64,000 nt of DNA from Sphingomonas sp. BK345 (GCF_014193845.1 NZ_JACHZX010000003.1:1-64000), one strand, 5' to 3'; shown: positions 16,895 through 26,441, numbered from the stretch's first letter. Numbers and translations: made by a program. Notes: generated by a model not told the origin, from the letters alone.

Positions 16895-18475
16895 TCAGCA
16901 GCCGCGCGGCGGCGCGCGCAGCAGCACGCGCCCGGCGAGCGCACCCGTCGCCCTGCCGTTCAGCAGCGCCACGCGCCCGTTGACCAGCACCGCGGCAACG
17001 CCTGCGCTGGGCACGCGCGGATGGAGGTAATCGGCGCGAGGCGCGTAGCGGGCCGGATCGATCACCGCGACGTCCGCGGCATAGCCAGCGCGCAGATAGC
17101 CGCGTCCCGCCAGCCGGTAGATGTCGGCGGTCGCCCCGGTCGAGCGCCGCACGAAGTCGGCCAGGGTGATCACGCGGCGCTGGCGGACATAGGCCTGATA
17201 TTTCCGCGGGAAGGTGGCGAACTGGCGCGGGTGGCCGTCCGACCCGTCCGAGCTGGTCACCACCCAGGGCTGGCGCATGATGAGGTCGACGTCGCGGTCG
17301 ACCATGTTGAAGCTCGCCACCGCCGCTCCCGCGGGATCGGTGCGCGCGGCGTTGGGCACGCGCAGGATGCGGAGCGCGGCGTCGATCGGGTCGACCCGCC
17401 ACGCCGCCGCCACCTGCGCGAGCGTCCGCCCGGTCCAAGGCTGGCCCGCGCTGGTCAGCAGCAGCGAGGCCGCGCCGCCGCGCCGGCGCAGGTTGGCCTG
17501 CATCTCGGGCCGGATCCGCGCCATCGCCGCGAGATCGGCGAGGCGCGCGATCATGGCGCGGTAGCCGCCGTCGAGCGCCCAGCCCGGCACCAGCGCGGCG
17601 TCCACCGCCGAGCCCGAGGCGAGCCACGGATATTGGTCCGCGGTGACGTCCTGCCCCGCGCGCCGCGCCGCCTCGATCAGCGCGACGAGCGCGGGCGCCT
17701 GGCCGTGGACCGCGACGCCGAGCGCCTTGAGATGCGCGATATGCACCGGCATCGCCGCCTCGCGCCCGATTCGCAGCGCCTCACGGGTCGAGGCCATCAG
17801 CCCGATCGAATAGTCCGATTCGTCGCGCTGGTGCGTGTCGTATAGGCCGCCGCGCGATCCCGCCTCGCGCGCCACCGCGATCACCTCCTCGGTGCTGGCG
17901 TAACGCTGCGGTGCGTAGAACAGCCCGGTCGAAAAGCCGGCCGCGCCCTGGCACATCGCGCCTGCCACCAGCGCGCGCATCTTGGCGAGCTCGTCGGCGT
18001 CGGGCGCGCGCGCCGACGCGCCCAGCACCCGGCGCCGCACCGCGCCGAAGCCGACGAAAGGCACGGTGTTGGTGCCGATCCCCTTGGCGGCGAGCGCGCG
18101 CGCGTCGGCGACGACGTCGGGCGTGCCATAGCCGTCAACCCCGGTGACGATCGTCGTCACGCCCTGCGCGAGCCAGGCGACGTTGGTACGGACCGCGGCG
18201 TCGGGCGAGCGCAGGTAGGTGTCCGGATGCGTGTGCGCGTCGATCAGCCCCGGCGTCACCAGTTTGCCGCGCGCGTCGATCACGCGCCGCGCCGCGCCAC
18301 GCCGCGACGGGCCGACATAGCTGATCCGGTCACCGGTCACCTCGACGTCGCCGCGGAAGGGCGGCGCGTCGGCGCCGGTGTAGACCGTGCCACCGCGGAT
18401 CGCGACGTCGGGCAGCGCCGGCGCCACCGCGGGTGCCGCGCCGACCAGCAGCAGCGCGAGCAGCGCGCGCCTCAC
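16895..18475 (-). CDS. N-acyl-D-amino-acid deacylase family amidohydrolase, exported
   Basis: The 526-residue protein starts with a GTG overlapping the stop of the penicillin acylase gene (GTGA). It has a hydrophobic signal peptide (RRALLALLLVGAAPAVAPA). It contains the metal motif HTHPD at 81-85, GLFYAPQRYASTEEVI near 185-199, YDTHQRDES (His215) and HIAHLKALG (His245, His248), followed by a C-terminal SSDGSDGHPRQFATFPRKY. These are hallmarks of the D-aminoacylase/DAA branch, which removes acyl groups from N-acyl-D-amino acids. Export and coupling to an acylase suggest that it handles N-acylated compounds in the periplasm. Confidence 0.9.
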   Translation of the reverse strand: MRRALLALLLVGAAPAVAPALPDVAIRGGTVYTGADAPPFRGDVEVTGDRISYVGPSRRGAARRVIDARGKLVTPGLIDAHTHPDTYLRSPDAAVRTNVAWLAQGVTTIVTGVDGYGTPDVVADARALAAKGIGTNTVPFVGFGAVRRRVLGASARAPDADELAKMRALVAGAMCQGAAGFSTGLFYAPQRYASTEEVIAVAREAGSRGGLYDTHQRDESDYSIGLMASTREALRIGREAAMPVHIAHLKALGVAVHGQAPALVALIEAARRAGQDVTADQYPWLASGSAVDAALVPGWALDGGYRAMIARLADLAAMARIRPEMQANLRRRGGAASLLLTSAGQPWTGRTLAQVAAAWRVDPIDAALRILRVPNAARTDPAGAAVASFNMVDRDVDLIMRQPWVVTSSDGSDGHPRQFATFPRKYQAYVRQRRVITLADFVRRSTGATADIYRLAGRGYLRAGYAADVAVIDPARYAPRADYLHPRVPSAGVAAVLVNGRVALLNGRATGALAGRVLLRAPPRGC

Positions 18476-20826
18476 CGCGCCCCCGCGGGCAGCAGCGTCC
18501 GCCGCGTGGCGACCTGCGCGTCGACCGCGGCACGCCCGAACAGCATCGGTAGCATGCGCGCCGCGATCCAGGGCGCGTACTGGTCGCGGTAGTGCGGCGA
18601 GGCCGGCGCGTTCGACTGGCCGGGCAGGTTCAGCATCAGCGAGCGGTCCCATCCCCCGACGTCGATCACCTGGAGATAGCTCGCCCCGCCACGCGTGCGC
18701 CAGTCCGGCCCGTCGCCGAGCCAGCGCGCCATCACGGTATAGCCGTCCCCGCCCGAACCGCCTCCCTCGATCACCGGGAAGGCCGCGGCGATCGCGGGGA
18801 TGCGCGATAGCGGGTGGCGGATCGTCACGCGATGGAGCCGGTCCCAGCGCCACGTCCGCGCGTCGGGCCCCATCAGCACGACCGCCCGGTCCCAGGCGCT
18901 CGCCAGCGCGGCGGCGAGCAGTGCGTCGCGTGCCGCGACCGGGGCGGCACCGAGCCGCTGGTCGGGCCGCGCGAGCAGGTCGAGCAGCACCGAGGGCGCG
19001 ATCTCGGTGACGAGATGGCGCGCGCGCGCGGGCACGAGCGCGGCGAGCAGGCGCTGGCCGAGCTCACGCCACAGGATCTCGAACAACGCCGCGGCGGCGC
19101 TGTCGCCGTCGACGCGCGCGTCCCAGCCGCGCAGCAGCGTCGCGGCCGGCGACCCTCCTGTGGGCAGCAGCGCGAGCAGCTGCCGTGCCGGCGCGGAGAG
19201 CGTGTCGTGCTGGAGCGCCACGCTGTCGGCGAGCGTGTGCCACGGCTGCGCGGCAAGCACCGCGGCGATGCGCTCGTAGCGATAGGGATCGCGGAAGGAG
19301 TGCGCGGGCACGCGGTCACGCGGCCAGCCGGCGGGGAGATTGTTTTGGTTGGCGGAGGCGAACCAGCCGGCGGGCGGGTTGTAGACGCTCGGCAGGACGC
19401 GATAATCGCGATAGCCGGTCCAGTCGTAGCGGCCGTCGCCCGGCACCGGCAGCAGCCCGTCGCCCCGCCGGCGCTGCGGCACGAAGCCGATCACCTGCCA
19501 GCCGTGGTTCCCTGCCACGTCGGCGTAGTGGAAGTTGGTCGGCGAGGGATGCAGCGTGAACGCCTCCTTGAGCCCCTGCCAGTCGCGCGCGAGATTGATC
19601 GCGATCATCGCGAAGGCGCCGCTCGCGCCCGGCTGCATCGCGATTGAGGCGAGCGCGGTGGCGCGGCGCTTCGCCGGATCGTGGCTCACTACCGGGCCGT
19701 GGACCGAGTGGCGCAGCGTCGCGCGGTGCGGCGGGGCGCCCTTGACCGGGATCGTCACTGCGCGCGTGTCGAACGCCTTCCACGCGCCGGCGTGGCGGTA
19801 GCGCTCGGGGTCGCTCGGGTGGAGCTCGAGGACGAACAGGTCCTCCTGATCGATGTGAAAGTTGGTGCGGCCAAAGGCGAATCGGTCGGTATGACCCTGC
19901 ATGATCCCGGGCAGGCCGGGCGCGCCACCACCGATCACGTCGAGCCCGGGCGCGCTGAGATGCGCGACGTGGCGCGGGCCGAAGCCGCCGAGTCCGAGAT
20001 GCGGGTCGTTGGCGAGGATCGCGCGTCCGGTGGCGCTGCGCGAGGGCGCGATCGTCCAGGCGTTGCTGCCCGCGTTGGCGGCGTCGAGCCGCTCGCCGCG
20101 CGTCGGCGTGTCAGGGCCGAAGGGCAGGCCGCCGAGATTGAGCGCGCTGAGATCGTCGTCGCTCACCGCGGCGACGTCGAGCCCCTCGGGCACGCGCAGC
20201 ACCGCGGCGGGGCGAAGCGGCGCCATGATCGCGTCGAGATCGAGCCGACCGAGCGCGGCGAGCTGCGCGCGGCGCAGCTCGTCGTCGGTGTTGCCCGCCG
20301 ACGCGCCGCGCGCGAGCACGAAGTCGCGCACGTCCCAGCGCAGCGGCGTGACGCCGAGGATCCCGTATTCGGGCGGCAGCAGCGCGAGGTCGTTGGTGAC
20401 CTCGGCGATCCGCGCGTTGATGCCGGCGACATAGGCGCGCGCGCAGGCCAGCACCGCGGCGGGGATCCGGGCGAGCTCGGCGGCGAGGTCGCCGCGATAG
20501 TGGAACAGCCGCGCGGTGGCGTCGTGTGGCGCGAAGTCGGCGCCGAACGCCTCGGCGAGCCGGCCGAGCTCGCGGCGGTGCGCGAGATCGATCTGGAAGA
20601 GACGGTCGCGCGCGACGACATAGCCCTGGCCGAAGAAGGCGTCGGGGATGGTCTCAGCGCGGATATGCGGCACGCCGTAGACGTCGTCGACGATCTCGAC
20701 CGGAGCGGTGAGACCCGCCGCGGGGGTGTGGGTCGACGATGGCGCGGCCTGCGCGCGCGTGCGCCACGCGGGGGCGAGCGCGAGCGTGGCGGCGCTGCCA
20801 AGCAGGAAGGAGCGACGGTCGAGCAT
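18472..20826 (-). CDS. Penicillin acylase family Ntn-hydrolase
   Basis: The 784-residue precursor begins LDRRSFLLGSAATLALAPAW, a twin-arginine-type signal. The chain includes DVYGVPHIRAET near 47-59 and the autoprocessing site at Gly253/Ser254 (NAGSNAWTIAPS). Ser254 would become the N-terminal nucleophile of the beta chain after self-cleavage. The following ANDPHLGLG and the H-D-rich segments fit the S45 family. Members cleave amides such as acyl-homoserine lactones, beta-lactam side chains or acylated amino acids. An in-frame extension upstream to 21219 crosses a repeat element and was rejected. Confidence 0.92.
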   Translation of the reverse strand: MLDRRSFLLGSAATLALAPAWRTRAQAAPSSTHTPAAGLTAPVEIVDDVYGVPHIRAETIPDAFFGQGYVVARDRLFQIDLAHRRELGRLAEAFGADFAPHDATARLFHYRGDLAAELARIPAAVLACARAYVAGINARIAEVTNDLALLPPEYGILGVTPLRWDVRDFVLARGASAGNTDDELRRAQLAALGRLDLDAIMAPLRPAAVLRVPEGLDVAAVSDDDLSALNLGGLPFGPDTPTRGERLDAANAGSNAWTIAPSRSATGRAILANDPHLGLGGFGPRHVAHLSAPGLDVIGGGAPGLPGIMQGHTDRFAFGRTNFHIDQEDLFVLELHPSDPERYRHAGAWKAFDTRAVTIPVKGAPPHRATLRHSVHGPVVSHDPAKRRATALASIAMQPGASGAFAMIAINLARDWQGLKEAFTLHPSPTNFHYADVAGNHGWQVIGFVPQRRRGDGLLPVPGDGRYDWTGYRDYRVLPSVYNPPAGWFASANQNNLPAGWPRDRVPAHSFRDPYRYERIAAVLAAQPWHTLADSVALQHDTLSAPARQLLALLPTGGSPAATLLRGWDARVDGDSAAAALFEILWRELGQRLLAALVPARARHLVTEIAPSVLLDLLARPDQRLGAAPVAARDALLAAALASAWDRAVVLMGPDARTWRWDRLHRVTIRHPLSRIPAIAAAFPVIEGGGSGGDGYTVMARWLGDGPDWRTRGGASYLQVIDVGGWDRSLMLNLPGQSNAPASPHYRDQYAPWIAARMLPMLFGRAAVDAQVATRRTLLPAGAR

Positions 20827-21324
20827 TGGGTCTCCCTGTCGTGCCAGCGGCGAGCGGGCTGACGCTACACGCGCTGGGTAGGCAGCGCGACACGCGATCG
20901 ATGGCGGGGGGCATAGGTCGCGGCTATGGCGTTTCGCGGCGCGGTAGCGCGTCTGGCCCGCGCAAGAAGCTGTCCGTGCTCCCGCGCATGCGGGAGCCCA
21001 GGAGCGTCTGGCGTCATGCGCCATTGTTCTGCTTGGCGCTGGGTTCCCGCGTTCGCGGGAACACGGTCGACGCGGAACGCCGCCCGATGTCCCACGCGCG
21101 CCCGAGCATGCCACAGCAGGCCCATGCCCCACGTCTATGCCACTCACAACGCTGCGAAAGGACGAGGCGCTTGACGCTTCCCGCCGCGCCGCTTCACCTT
21201 CGGCAGCGATACCCGACATGCCCGGCGCTCGAACGACCGCGGCCGCGGGGGTCGCGCAGGAGGCGACGGCGGGCCGCGCGGTCCGGCCGAACGCAGCGGC
21301 CCTTACGGGTCATAGGGGGCAGAG
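20827..21324. other. Divergent intergenic region with a palindrome pair
   Basis: This 498-bp gap separates the penicillin acylase gene (leftward) from the TonB-dependent receptor gene (rightward). It holds a pair of hairpins at 20975-21065 and must also carry the two divergent promoters. No clear -35/-10 pair stands out. AGGGGGCAGAG directly before the ATG at 21325 is the ribosome-binding site of the receptor gene. No gene is supported in it. Confidence 0.6.
20975..21065. repeat. Paired palindromes, second copy of the prmC-upstream family
   Basis: GTGCTCCCGCGCATGCGGGA, ending in GCCCA, and TGGGTTCCCGCGTTCGCGGG, ending in AACACGG, lie about 40 bp apart as inverted copies. They match the element at 2947-3026 in arm sequence and arrangement (GCTCC..GGAGCCCA and TGGGTTCC..GGAACACGG). 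The internal bases differ but complementarity is kept. Confidence 0.8.
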
Positions 21325-24294
21325 ATGACAGTACGGCGGCACATCGGACGCGGCGCGCTCCTGGCGGGATGGGCCGGCGGCGCGCTGCTGGCGGCGCTCG
21401 CGCTCCCCGCGGCCGGGCAGACCGCGCCCGCGGAGCAGACGCCCCCCGCGGGCGAGCTCGCCACGGCGCAGACCGAGGCCGCCGCGCCGGAGGGCGGCGC
21501 CGACGTGGTCGTCACCGGCTCGCGCGTGCTGCGGAGCGGCTTCGAGGCGCCCACCCCGCTAACCGTGCTGAGCCAGGAGGAGATCCAGAACGGCTCGCCG
21601 AGCAACAACATCGCCGATTTCGTCAACCAGCTGCCCGCGCTCGCCGGCTCGACCCGCCCGGCCAACTCGCGACTCAACCTCAGCAGCGGCCAGGCCGGGA
21701 TCAACGCGCTCAACCTGCGCAACCTCGGCGAGACGCGCACGCTGGTGCTGCTCGACGGTCGCCGCTCGGTCGCCTCGACCATCACCGGGCTGGTCGATGT
21801 CAACACCATCCCGCAGGCGCTCGTGAAGAGCGTCGAGGTCGTCACCGGCGGCGCCTCGGCGGCCTATGGCTCGGACGCGGTGGCGGGTGTCGTCAACTTC
21901 GTGCTCGACAAGGAGTACGAGGGGATCAAGGTCAGCGCCGACAGCGGCGTGACCGACAAGGGCGACGGCTATAATTACTCGCTCGCGGTCACCGGCGGGC
22001 TCAGCTTCGCGGGCGGGCGCGGGCACCTCGTCGTGAACGCCGAGCTGGCGCACCGCGACGGCATCTTCCAGGTCGACCGCGACTGGAACGCGACCGGCTA
22101 TGTCCGCATCCAGGACCCGAGCTGGACCGCGACCAGCACCACCCCGCAATTCCTGATCCGCCGCCAGGTGGGGGCGGTCAACTCGACCCCGGGCGGAATC
22201 GTCACCGCCTCGTCAGGGGGCACCGCCAACAGCCTGCGCGGCTATTATTTCGGGGCCGGCGGCGCGGTGCAGCGGTATAATTACGGCGCGCTCACCTTCC
22301 CCGCGCCCGGCGGCAGCGCGGCGCCGACGCTGACGCAGGGCGGCGACTGGCAGGTCAACGACACCGGCCGCCGCATCGGGCTCGACCCGGAAGACGACCG
22401 TCACGGCGTGTTCGCGCGCGCCGGCTTCGAGGTGGCGGACGGCATCGAGCTGTTCGCCGAGGGCTCGTACAATCGCCAGCGCGTGTTCTTCAACGCCGGC
22501 CCGAACCTCTCGACCGGCATCACCTACCAGCGCGACAACGCCTTCCTCCAGAATACGCTCGGCCCAGCGCTGCTGAGCGGGATCAACACCGTCACGGTCG
22601 CGACCTCCTCGGCCGACCTGCCGTTCCGCGCAGTCGACAATCGCCGCGAGGTGCAGCGCTACGTCATCGGGGCGGAGGGCAAGACCGAGGCGTTCGGCCG
22701 CCCGGCGACCTGGAACGTCTACGGGCAGTACGGCCGCGCCGACCTGCGCGAGCAGTTGCGCAACGTCATGAACCTGGCGCGCATGAACGCCGCGACCGAC
22801 GCGGTCTTCGCCGGCGGCACGATCGCCTGCCGCGTCAACACCGACGCCAACCCCGCCAACGACGCGCCGGGCTGCGTGCCGCTCAACCGGCTCGGCGTCG
22901 GCGTCGCCGATCCCGCGGCGGTGCGCTTCGTCCTCGGCGATCCCTATCGCGACGAGACGGTGGAGCAATGGGTCACCGGCGCCAACGTCGCGTTCAATCC
23001 GTTTGCCACCTGGGCGGGCGACGTCAGCCTCGCGCTCGGCGCTGAATATCGCCGCGAGAAGATCACCGGCTTCGTCCCGGCCGAGTTCCAGCCCGTGGTC
23101 ACGCAGACCAGCACCGCCAATGCCTGGTCGGTCGGCAACTACCTGCCCACCAACGGCAGCTACGACGTGAAGGAGGCTTATCTCGAGACGGTGGTGCCGC
23201 TCGGGCTCGGCCTGGAGCTCAACGGCGCCGCGCGCGCGACGCGCTATTCCACCGCCGGGTACGTCACGACGTGGAAGGCGGGCGCGACGTGGCGGCCGAT
23301 CGAGGACATCCGCTTCCGCGTCACGCGCTCGCGCGATATCCGCGCGCCCAACCTCAACGAACTGTTCCAGGCCGGCGCGGCCAACAGCGACTCGGTGCGC
23401 AACCCGGCCTACACCAGCGACGGCGCCAACGGCCCGGCCAGCTTCGGCTATTCCGCCACCGCCACCGGCAACCTCAACCTGCGCCCGGAGAAGGCCGATT
23501 CGTGGAACGCCGGGGTGGTGCTGACGCCGCGCTGGGTACCGGGCCTCAACCTGTCGGTCGACTATTTCCGCATCGACGTCGACGACGCGATCAGCAGCTT
23601 CAGCGCGCAGAACATCATCGACCTGTGCCAGCAGGGGCAGCAGCAGTTCTGCGGCGCCTTCGCGCAGGACCCGGTGCGCTCGACGCCGACGCAGCCGTAC
23701 CTGCTGTTCCGCACGCAACCGTTCAACGCCGCCCGTCAGCTCGTCCGCGGGGTCGACATCGACGCCTCCTATCGCGTCGCGCTCGACTCGCTCGGCGTCT
23801 CCGCACCCGGCGCGGTAACGCTGCGCGGCGTGGCGACACGCTACATCGACAATCTGCTCGATACCGGCGTGCCGGGTCAGGTGGTGCTCAACTCGGTCGG
23901 CGTGAACGGCGGCCAGGCGAGCACGCCGACCTGGCTCTACCGTGTCAGCGCCGGCTATGACGGGCCGGGCTTCTCGATCACCGGGATCGGACGCGGGGTG
24001 AGTGCGGGCCGCTACGCCGCCAACGGGATCGAGTGCCAGACGACCTGCCCGCTCTCGACGACGCAGTTCCCGACCTATGATGACAACCACGTCTCCGGGC
24101 TGTTCTACGCCGACCTCAACCTCACCGCCAAGGTGCCGATGGCGGGCGCCGAGGCGCAGCTGTTCATCAACGTGACCAACGTTTTCGATCGCTGGCCGCT
24201 GCTGCTGCCCGAGACGGGCCTGGCAGCGAACAGCACCTACAGCGACCTGCTCGGCCGCGCCTTCCGGATCGGCATCCGGATGCAGACGCGCTGA
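21325..24294 (+). CDS. TonB-dependent receptor
   Basis: The 989-residue outer-membrane protein has a signal peptide ending near ALALPAAGQ, followed by a TonB box-like DVVVTGSRV at about 55-63. The plug domain follows, with LRNLGETRTLVLLDGRRSV and VEVVTGGASAAYGSDAVAGVVNF near 130-190, and then a beta-barrel. Such receptors import large or scarce substrates using TonB energy. It lies opposite the penicillin acylase/deacylase pair, so N-acylated or peptide-like substrates are possible. The chain ends RIGIRMQTR, without the usual terminal aromatic residue recognised by the BAM complex, which is slightly unusual. Confidence 0.94.
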   Translation: MTVRRHIGRGALLAGWAGGALLAALALPAAGQTAPAEQTPPAGELATAQTEAAAPEGGADVVVTGSRVLRSGFEAPTPLTVLSQEEIQNGSPSNNIADFVNQLPALAGSTRPANSRLNLSSGQAGINALNLRNLGETRTLVLLDGRRSVASTITGLVDVNTIPQALVKSVEVVTGGASAAYGSDAVAGVVNFVLDKEYEGIKVSADSGVTDKGDGYNYSLAVTGGLSFAGGRGHLVVNAELAHRDGIFQVDRDWNATGYVRIQDPSWTATSTTPQFLIRRQVGAVNSTPGGIVTASSGGTANSLRGYYFGAGGAVQRYNYGALTFPAPGGSAAPTLTQGGDWQVNDTGRRIGLDPEDDRHGVFARAGFEVADGIELFAEGSYNRQRVFFNAGPNLSTGITYQRDNAFLQNTLGPALLSGINTVTVATSSADLPFRAVDNRREVQRYVIGAEGKTEAFGRPATWNVYGQYGRADLREQLRNVMNLARMNAATDAVFAGGTIACRVNTDANPANDAPGCVPLNRLGVGVADPAAVRFVLGDPYRDETVEQWVTGANVAFNPFATWAGDVSLALGAEYRREKITGFVPAEFQPVVTQTSTANAWSVGNYLPTNGSYDVKEAYLETVVPLGLGLELNGAARATRYSTAGYVTTWKAGATWRPIEDIRFRVTRSRDIRAPNLNELFQAGAANSDSVRNPAYTSDGANGPASFGYSATATGNLNLRPEKADSWNAGVVLTPRWVPGLNLSVDYFRIDVDDAISSFSAQNIIDLCQQGQQQFCGAFAQDPVRSTPTQPYLLFRTQPFNAARQLVRGVDIDASYRVALDSLGVSAPGAVTLRGVATRYIDNLLDTGVPGQVVLNSVGVNGGQASTPTWLYRVSAGYDGPGFSITGIGRGVSAGRYAANGIECQTTCPLSTTQFPTYDDNHVSGLFYADLNLTAKVPMAGAEAQLFINVTNVFDRWPLLLPETGLAANSTYSDLLGRAFRIGIRMQTR

Positions 24295-24381
24295 GACGAT
24301 ACGGGGCCACTCGCGCATGGCCCCGCTGCCCCCGCCCCGCTAGGCTCGCGCCCGAGAAGCGACGAATCACGGGAGTGGGCG

Positions 24382-25272
24382 ATGGACCGGAACGACCCTG
24401 GGTTGCGCGACGCCGCGGTGCGGCTGTACGACGACTTCACCCACGAGCATCGCGATCGCCGCACCTTGCTGCGCCAGATGACCGCGCTGGCCGGCTCGGC
24501 CGCGGCGGCGGAGGCGCTGATCCTTGGCATCGCCGCCAGCCCGGCCGCGGCCGCGCACGTCGATCCCGCGGACAAGCGGCTGATCACGCGCAAGGGCGGT
24601 TTCAAGCTCGCCGACGGCAGCAGCGTCACCGGTTACTTCGCCGCGCCGCGCAAGGCCGCGGGCAAGCTTGGCGCGGTGATGGTGATCCACGAGAACCGCG
24701 GGCTCCAGCCGCACATCGAGGACGTCGCGCGCCGCATCGCGCTCGCCGGCTTCTTCGCGCTCGCGCCCGATTTCCTGTCCAGCGCGGGCGGCACGCCGGC
24801 GGACGAGGACAAGGCGCGCGAGCTGATCGGCCGGCTCGACTATGACGCGACGATCACCACCGCGGTGGCGGTGGTGAAGCGGCTCGGCCAGCGCGCCAGC
24901 GGCAACGGCAAGGTCGGCACCGTCGGCTTCTGCTGGGGCGGCGCGCTGGTCGACCGGGTCGCGCTCGCCGCCGGGCCGGCGCTGGCGGCGGGGGTGAGCT
25001 ACTACGGTCCTGCCCCGGACCCCGCCGAGGCGGCCAAGCTCCAGGTGCCGCTGCTGCTCCATTACGCCGGCAAGGACACACGCGTGGCGCAGACCGCCGA
25101 GCCCTGGGTCGCCGCGCTGCGCGCCGCCGGCAAGCCGTTCGAGGCCTTCACCTACCCTGGGGTCGACCATGCCTTCAACAACGACACCTCGGCGGAGCGC
25201 TACAACAAGGCCGCAGCCGATCTCGCCTGGCAGCGCACCACCGCCTTCCTCCACCAGCATCTGGACACCTGA
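24382..25272 (+). CDS. Dienelactone hydrolase family protein, probably exported
   Basis: The 296-residue alpha/beta hydrolase has the catalytic Cys in GFCWGG (near 178-183), Asp in AGKDTRV (near 233) and His in GVDHAFNN (near 261), the dienelactone hydrolase triad. HENRG near 95 contributes the usual active-site Glu. The first 60 residues include DRRTLLRQMTALAG and an Ala-rich stretch ending PAAAAH, resembling a twin-arginine signal after a short N-terminal extension. The next gene, a GST, starts 3 bp after the stop, so the two are probably one operon. The substrate is unknown. Confidence 0.88.
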   Translation: MDRNDPGLRDAAVRLYDDFTHEHRDRRTLLRQMTALAGSAAAAEALILGIAASPAAAAHVDPADKRLITRKGGFKLADGSSVTGYFAAPRKAAGKLGAVMVIHENRGLQPHIEDVARRIALAGFFALAPDFLSSAGGTPADEDKARELIGRLDYDATITTAVAVVKRLGQRASGNGKVGTVGFCWGGALVDRVALAAGPALAAGVSYYGPAPDPAEAAKLQVPLLLHYAGKDTRVAQTAEPWVAALRAAGKPFEAFTYPGVDHAFNNDTSAERYNKAAADLAWQRTTAFLHQHLDT

Positions 25273-25275
25273 CCG

Positions 25276-25881
25276 ATGACGCTCACCTTCTTCACCCACC
25301 CGCGGTCGCGCAGCCGCAGCGCGCGCTGGATGCTCGAGGAGATCGGCGCTCCCTATGATTCGGTGATGATCGACTTCGACAGGAAGCCCGCCGCGCTGCT
25401 CGAGGCCAACCCGCTCGGCAAGGTGCCGGTGATCGTCCATGACGGGCAGGTGGTGAGCGAGGCGGCGGCAATCTGCGCCTATCTCGCCGAGGCGTTTCCC
25501 GAAGCGGGGCTAGCGCCGCGCGGCGACGAGCGCGCGGCCTATTATCGCTGGCTGTTCTTCACCTCGGGGCCGCTCGAGGCGGCGATGGTCGACAAGGCGC
25601 TCGGCGTGCAGGTGCCGCCCGATCGTGAGGGGATGGTGGGCTATGCCAGCTTCGCGCGCGCGGTCGACGCGTTCGAGCGCGCGCTGGAAGGGCGCGACTA
25701 TGTCGCGGGCGACCGCTTCACCGCGGCGGACGTGTTCGTGGGTAGCGCGGTAGGGTTCTTCACCGGCTTCGGCCTGCTCGAGCCGCGCGAGACCTTCATG
25801 GCCTATCTCGACCGCGTCCGCGCGCGTCCGGCGTGGCAGCGCGCCAACGACATCGACGACGCGCTGCTGAAGGGAAAGTAG
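25276..25881 (+). CDS. Glutathione S-transferase family protein
   Basis: The 201-residue protein has a thioredoxin-like N-terminal domain beginning LTFFTHPRSRSRSARWMLEEIGAPY. It contains the conserved NPLGKVPVIVHDG and the SEAAAICAYLAEAF glutathione-binding stretch near 62-76. An all-helical C-terminal domain follows, with FTAADVFVGSA as N-capping box. It is a cytosolic GST of the bacterial type and may act with the upstream hydrolase in detoxification. Confidence 0.92.
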   Translation: MTLTFFTHPRSRSRSARWMLEEIGAPYDSVMIDFDRKPAALLEANPLGKVPVIVHDGQVVSEAAAICAYLAEAFPEAGLAPRGDERAAYYRWLFFTSGPLEAAMVDKALGVQVPPDREGMVGYASFARAVDAFERALEGRDYVAGDRFTAADVFVGSAVGFFTGFGLLEPRETFMAYLDRVRARPAWQRANDIDDALLKGK

Positions 25882-25899
25882 GGCGGCGCGTTGCTTCCT

Positions 25900-26060
25900 G
25901 GGTGATCCCCAGCGAAGACCGGGGTGCAGGTGGGAAGACGCTCGTAGGAGTCGACAGCAGCCCCCAACCCCCGGCCTCGCGCCGGGATCCATGCCGCCGC
26001 ATACCCACCGGCTGGGGCGAACGCGGAGAGATGGATTCCGGCTCAAGGCCGGGATGACGA
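25900..26060. repeat. Degenerate cluster of GGGATGACG-type palindromic repeats
   Basis: Three related pieces lie here. They are GGTGATCCCCAGCGAAGACC with GGGGT (25901-25925), CCCGGCCTCGCGCCGGGATC (25970-25989) and GGATTCCGGCTCAAGGCC with GGGATGACGA (26033-26060). They occupy the gap between the convergent GST and periplasmic protein genes and have diverged from one another. Confidence 0.65.
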
Positions 26061-26077
26061 GGAGTAGCGGAGAGTGT

Positions 26078-26113
26078 GAGAGGCCCTCCCCCTCATCGGG
26101 AAGCGGGCCTCTC
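26078..26113. terminator. Hairpin between convergent genes
   Basis: GAGAGGCCC (26078-26086) pairs perfectly with GGGCCTCTC (26105-26113) around an 18-base loop, five bases beyond the stop of the small periplasmic protein gene. There is no T run on either strand, so a terminator role is tentative. Confidence 0.4.
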
Positions 26114-26117
26114 ATGC

Positions 26118-26441
26118 TCAGCGATAGTGGCGCCGGTCGTGCTTGTCGTAGCGCACCCGCGCGCTCAGCGCGTCGAAGCGGCGGTCGAGGTCGCGGCGCT
26201 CCGACGCCGACAACCCGTCGCGGCGATAGCGGCCCTCGAGCGCGGCGAGCTGGCGCGACTCCTGCCGCAGCCGGCGCGCCTCGTTGCGGTTGAGCGCGCC
26301 CGAGCGGATGCCCTGGTCGATGCGCTGGTCGAGCCGCGCCTGGCGCTGGTTGATCGACTGCCACGGCACCGCGCTGGCGATCCCCGGCACCACCACGGCG
26401 GCGAGCCCGAGCCCGGCGATCACGGTCTTGAGACGGTTCAT
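26118..26441 (-). CDS. Small periplasmic protein with Arg-rich helices
   Basis: The 107-residue protein has a signal peptide (LKTVIAGLGLAAVVVPGIASA). The mature part is very rich in Arg, Gln and Asp with helix-forming repeats (QRQARLDQRIDQGIRSGALNRNEARRL), similar to small sphingomonad proteins of unknown function. The layout recalls CpxP/Spy-like periplasmic helical proteins, but no LTxxQ motif is evident. The ATG at 26441 is preceded by AAAAGGAGCGTGAC, a strong ribosome-binding site. The function is unknown. Confidence 0.75.
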   Translation of the reverse strand: MNRLKTVIAGLGLAAVVVPGIASAVPWQSINQRQARLDQRIDQGIRSGALNRNEARRLRQESRQLAALEGRYRRDGLSASERRDLDRRFDALSARVRYDKHDRRHYR

